In this document: positions 5,173 through 6,658 of the stretch, piece after piece | Position numbering within the stretch: position 1 is the first letter of the stretch | How the letters are laid out: each line of letters starts with the position of its first letter | DNA from: Nitrososphaerales archaeon TH5894 | GTDB taxonomy: Archaea; Thermoproteota; Nitrososphaeria; Nitrososphaerales; Nitrososphaeraceae | Direction of reading: 5' to 3' | DNA: 6,658 bases | NCBI GenBank assembly: GCA_014523485.1 | Contig: JAATVK010000192.1 | Location: forward strand, 1-6,658 | Made by a program: the position numbers and the translations under genes | Notes under the pieces: generated by a model | Told to the model about the DNA's origin: nothing | What the model saw: only the letters and a program-made list of their open reading frames with translations | Databases searched by the model: none

Positions 5173-5358
5173 ATGAGTCATATTACCGGTGCCAATGAAT
5201 GGAGACTAGACTCCATGAAGGGACTACTTTGTACAAAATTTCAATGCTATAACAAACCAAGAAATCAATGTCCTAAATGCTCAATTTATTATTGTAATGA
5301 ACATATAACATCTCATATTCATACTGATACTTTACAAGATTTACAAAAAGAAAAATAA
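5173..5358 (+). CDS. Small Cys/His zinc-finger protein (AN1/B-box-like)
   Basis: The 61-residue protein is almost entirely one metal-binding domain. Eight candidate ligands are seen: Cys20, Cys25, Cys33, Cys36, Cys41, His44, His48 and His50, giving C-x4-C-x7-C-x2-C-x4-C-x2-H-x3-H-x-H. The C-x2-C-x4-C-x2-H core with Y-Y-C-x-x-H is shared by AN1-type and B-box-type zinc fingers, which bind two zinc ions and act in protein or ubiquitin contacts in eukaryotes. In archaea such small fingers are found but their roles are mostly unknown. Spacing differs from the usual AN1 (first pair C-x4-C rather than C-x2-C, last ligand His rather than Cys). A charged tail (D-L-Q-K-E-K) closes the protein. It is probably cytoplasmic and likely mediates protein or nucleic-acid contacts. 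Confidence 0.85.
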   Translation: MSHITGANEWRLDSMKGLLCTKFQCYNKPRNQCPKCSIYYCNEHITSHIHTDTLQDLQKEK

Positions 5359-5407
5359 TGAGATATAGACAAATCAGATAGATTCTTTTAACTATTAATC
5401 TCTCTTT

Positions 5408-5894
5408 ATGGGTAACAATCAATGCCATTGGAACAATAGTTAATAAATCAAATATGAAATAGAAATTAATGCTCCAGTGGATAAAGTATTCGAATACTAT
5501 ACTAATCCAGACAATATAAAACAAGCATGGCCTCAACACATTGTAAAAGAATCAGAATCATTATCTGGTTCTAAAAATGAGGAAGGCTCAGAGATGAAAG
5601 TAAAAGGAGAATATATGGGAAGAGAAGATGAAATGATTTTAGAAGTAACTGACAAAGAACAAAATAAAAGATTAGTAACTGAACAGAAAGAAAGCCCATT
5701 TAAGCTATGGAAGAGTAGACAAGAATTTGAAAAGAAACAGAATGACTACTTATATAATACACATTATTGAATATGAATTACCAACTACAGGTAAAATTGC
5801 TAATTTCCTTTCGGGGGACCAAGCAAAGAATAAGATATAACTAGGTTTACAGCAAGCAGCCCGAACAGTCAAGCAAAAATTACAATCGGCCTAA
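5408..5894 (+). pseudogene. Broken SRPBCC (START/polyketide cyclase-like) family gene
   Basis: The reading I-K-Y-E-I-E-I-N-A-P-V-D-K-V-F-E-Y-Y-T-N-P from 5447 is the typical first strand and helix of SRPBCC ligand-binding proteins. It continues G-S-E-M-K-V-K-G-E-Y-M-G-R-E-D-E and L-W-K-S-R-Q-E-F-E-K-K-Q. At about 5740-5750 one surplus base shifts the frame: the old frame ends at TGA 5768-5770, while the next frame gives I-I-H-I-I-E-Y-E-L-P-T-T-G-K-I-A-N-F-L-S-G, the expected last strand and C-terminal helix. That is broken by TAA (5838-5840), then L-G-L-Q-Q-A-A-R-T-V-K-Q-K-L-Q-S-A to TAA at 5892-5894. At the 5' end, ATG 5408 with a TATA-like stretch before it leads to two TAA (5441-5446) just before I-K-Y. 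The restored length, about 150 residues, is normal for the family, which binds small hydrophobic ligands. GTG 5477 could at best give a truncated protein. Confidence 0.8.
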
Positions 5895-5946
5895 TTGTGT
5901 TAGAGATAATAAAAAATTTCTAAAACAATAAATTCTACATTTTTTT
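5894..5946 (+). terminator. Imperfect hairpin and T-run after the SRPBCC pseudogene
   Basis: ATTGT-G-TTAGA (5894-5904) pairs with TCTAA-A-ACAAT (5919-5929) with one mismatch, and seven T (5940-5946) follow ten bases later. It is consistent with a terminator left from the gene when it was intact. Confidence 0.35.
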
Positions 5947-6052
5947 ATTAAATTCTAAACATATTCTAATTCTTTCAAACTAAAAATACAAATATTAAAT
6001 CTTATAATAACTAAATTAAAAAATAGTTTCATCTTACATGATATAAGTAAAA

Positions 6053-6228
6053 GACGAGTAATACCGATAACGGTTCTAAAATAAGAGTCCACTGTATATG
6101 TAATACTATCGTGTATTTAGCTTTTATTCTTAGAAACTTATTTTAAAATGTTTTTAACAGTTTTGAGATATATGAATTTGTCAGAAATTTTCGGAGTGAA
6201 ATAATACTGATAGCAGTGCTAAAATAAC
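6053..6228. repeat. Dispersed element, hairpin / T-rich block / hairpin
   Basis: GAGTAAT and a perfect hairpin core ACCGATAACGGT (6063-6074) with TCTAAA after it are followed by the T-rich block GTGTATTTAGCTTTTATT then CTTAGAAACTTATTTTA (6111-6145). A second head, GGAGTG...ACTGATAGCAGT (6206-6217) with GCTAAAA after it, follows. The two heads are about 140 bases apart, the same period as the other loci. The second hairpin has changed both members of its third pair from C-G to T-A. The element lies between the convergent ends of the SRPBCC pseudogene and the second winged-helix gene; nothing else is seen in this spacer. Confidence 0.75.
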
Positions 6229-6284
6229 TATTTATTCGCCAGCGATTGGAAAATCTTAAGTTGTTACCTATTTTCAGCATAAAA

Positions 6285-6548
6285 TTAATTGGTTATTTTG
6301 ATTGTAGTTAGTAATAATTCTCCAATTTCGTTATGCATTTTAAGATAGTTTAATCCTTTTTCTGTAGTCTTGAATTTGTGAGTTCCGTCAATATATTCTA
6401 AAAGAGCGTTCTCAATCAAAACAGAAAGATATTCCTTTAATTGTACATAACTTAGAAAAGCTTTGTACATAATTTTTGTCTTGGTTGCTCCTCCATTTGC
6501 AGCGTCCAGTATATTACCCACGATTTCTGTCCTACTTCTATATTTCAT
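6285..6548 (-). CDS. HTH_45-type winged-helix DNA-binding protein, paralogue
   Basis: The 87-residue protein is a paralogue of the regulator at 2355-2606. R-S-R-T-E-I-V-G-N-I-L-D-A-A-N (4-18) and T-K-T-K-I-M-Y are identical, the recognition-helix region reads L-S-Y-V-Q-L-K-E-Y-L-S-V-L-I-E-N, then a wing with D-G-T-H-K-F and T-T-E-K-G-L-N-Y-L-K. Differences gather in the recognition helix and wing, so the two may bind different sites. The C-terminus (T-T-I-K-I-T-N) also differs. Similarity continues for roughly 40 bases upstream of the start codon, showing duplication of gene plus promoter. It is probably a cytoplasmic transcription regulator working as a dimer, as is usual for small winged-helix proteins; targets are unknown. 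Confidence 0.9.
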   Translation of the reverse strand: MKYRSRTEIVGNILDAANGGATKTKIMYKAFLSYVQLKEYLSVLIENALLEYIDGTHKFKTTEKGLNYLKMHNEIGELLLTTIKITN

Positions 6549-6658
6549 ATTATTATATAAATGATTTAATTATTTTAGTTTAATATCACAGTCAAAGGTA
6601 AGATAATTATAGTACAAACATATTTAGGACCAATTTACAAATGAAGAAAAAATTTTAT

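Noticed and set aside
4607..5175. ATTCGTTATATG repeated at 4607-4618 and just at the start of the zinc-finger gene (5164-5175)
   Set aside because: A 12-base match without similar flanks; the first copy meets a stop at once. Not enough to call a duplicated start or a regulator site.
5273..5539. 88-codon minus-strand frame, hydrophobic
   Set aside because: Overlaps the zinc-finger gene and the SRPBCC pseudogene on the other strand; the hydrophobic look is usual for the complement of Lys/Asn/Glu-rich coding DNA.
5955..6032. 25-codon minus-strand frame M-K-L-F-F-N-L-V-I-I
   Set aside because: Too short, with no well-placed promoter, in very AT-rich sequence; it is probably chance.
2061..6228. 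CRISPR array
   Set aside because: Repeats are far apart, of uneven spacing and not short identical repeats with unique spacers; no cas genes are present.
6641..6658. Possible gene start M-K-K-K-F-Y at the right edge
   Set aside because: Only six codons are visible, so nothing supports it beyond an ATG.

Overview
The window looks like an AT-rich stretch from an ammonia-oxidising archaeon of the Nitrososphaerota (Thaumarchaeota), probably the soil Nitrososphaera/Nitrosocosmicus branch. The main reasons are two HTH_45-type winged-helix proteins, a secreted protein with the K-Y-E-C-R-T-G-P-F-E-G-F-F module I know from that group, and AT-rich TATA-like boxes about 25 bases before several start codons, as expected for leaderless archaeal genes. 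This is judged by eye, without a database search.

Layout. Positions 2-556 are the 3' end of an extracytoplasmic protein of unknown function with a Met/Asn/Ser-rich tail (+). Positions about 597-1556 (-) are decayed genes. The clearest is an HTH protein resembling a small terminase subunit, with three in-frame stops plus a frameshift. It is followed by fragments, one of which weakly resembles a large-terminase motif, so this may be a dead provirus. Positions 1578-1905 are almost empty. Next come a 33-codon membrane peptide (1906-2007, -), a winged-helix regulator (2355-2606, -) and a 310-residue secreted protein (2965-3897, -) with a strong hairpin-plus-T-run terminator. On the + strand follow a 59-residue acidic protein (4310-4489), a 125-residue helical protein (4703-5080), a 61-residue Cys/His zinc-finger protein (5173-5358) and an SRPBCC-family pseudogene (5408-5894). 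The window closes with a paralogue of the winged-helix regulator (6285-6548, -).

The most unusual content is intergenic. Four spacers (about 2155-2285, 2726-2897, 4042-4205 and 6053-6228) carry copies of one dispersed element. It is built from a short GC-containing hairpin and a T-rich block, alternating with a period of roughly 135-140 bases. Five hairpin copies are visible, and two carry paired changes that keep the stem. Two of the elements sit next to a roughly 40-base sequence found at the same distance (about 51-94 bases) upstream of the 33-codon and 310-residue genes, so these two genes share a duplicated upstream region and may share regulation.

No operon is obvious. Most intact genes seem to have their own promoter, and the area reads as an accessory region with small genes, gene decay and repeat expansion.
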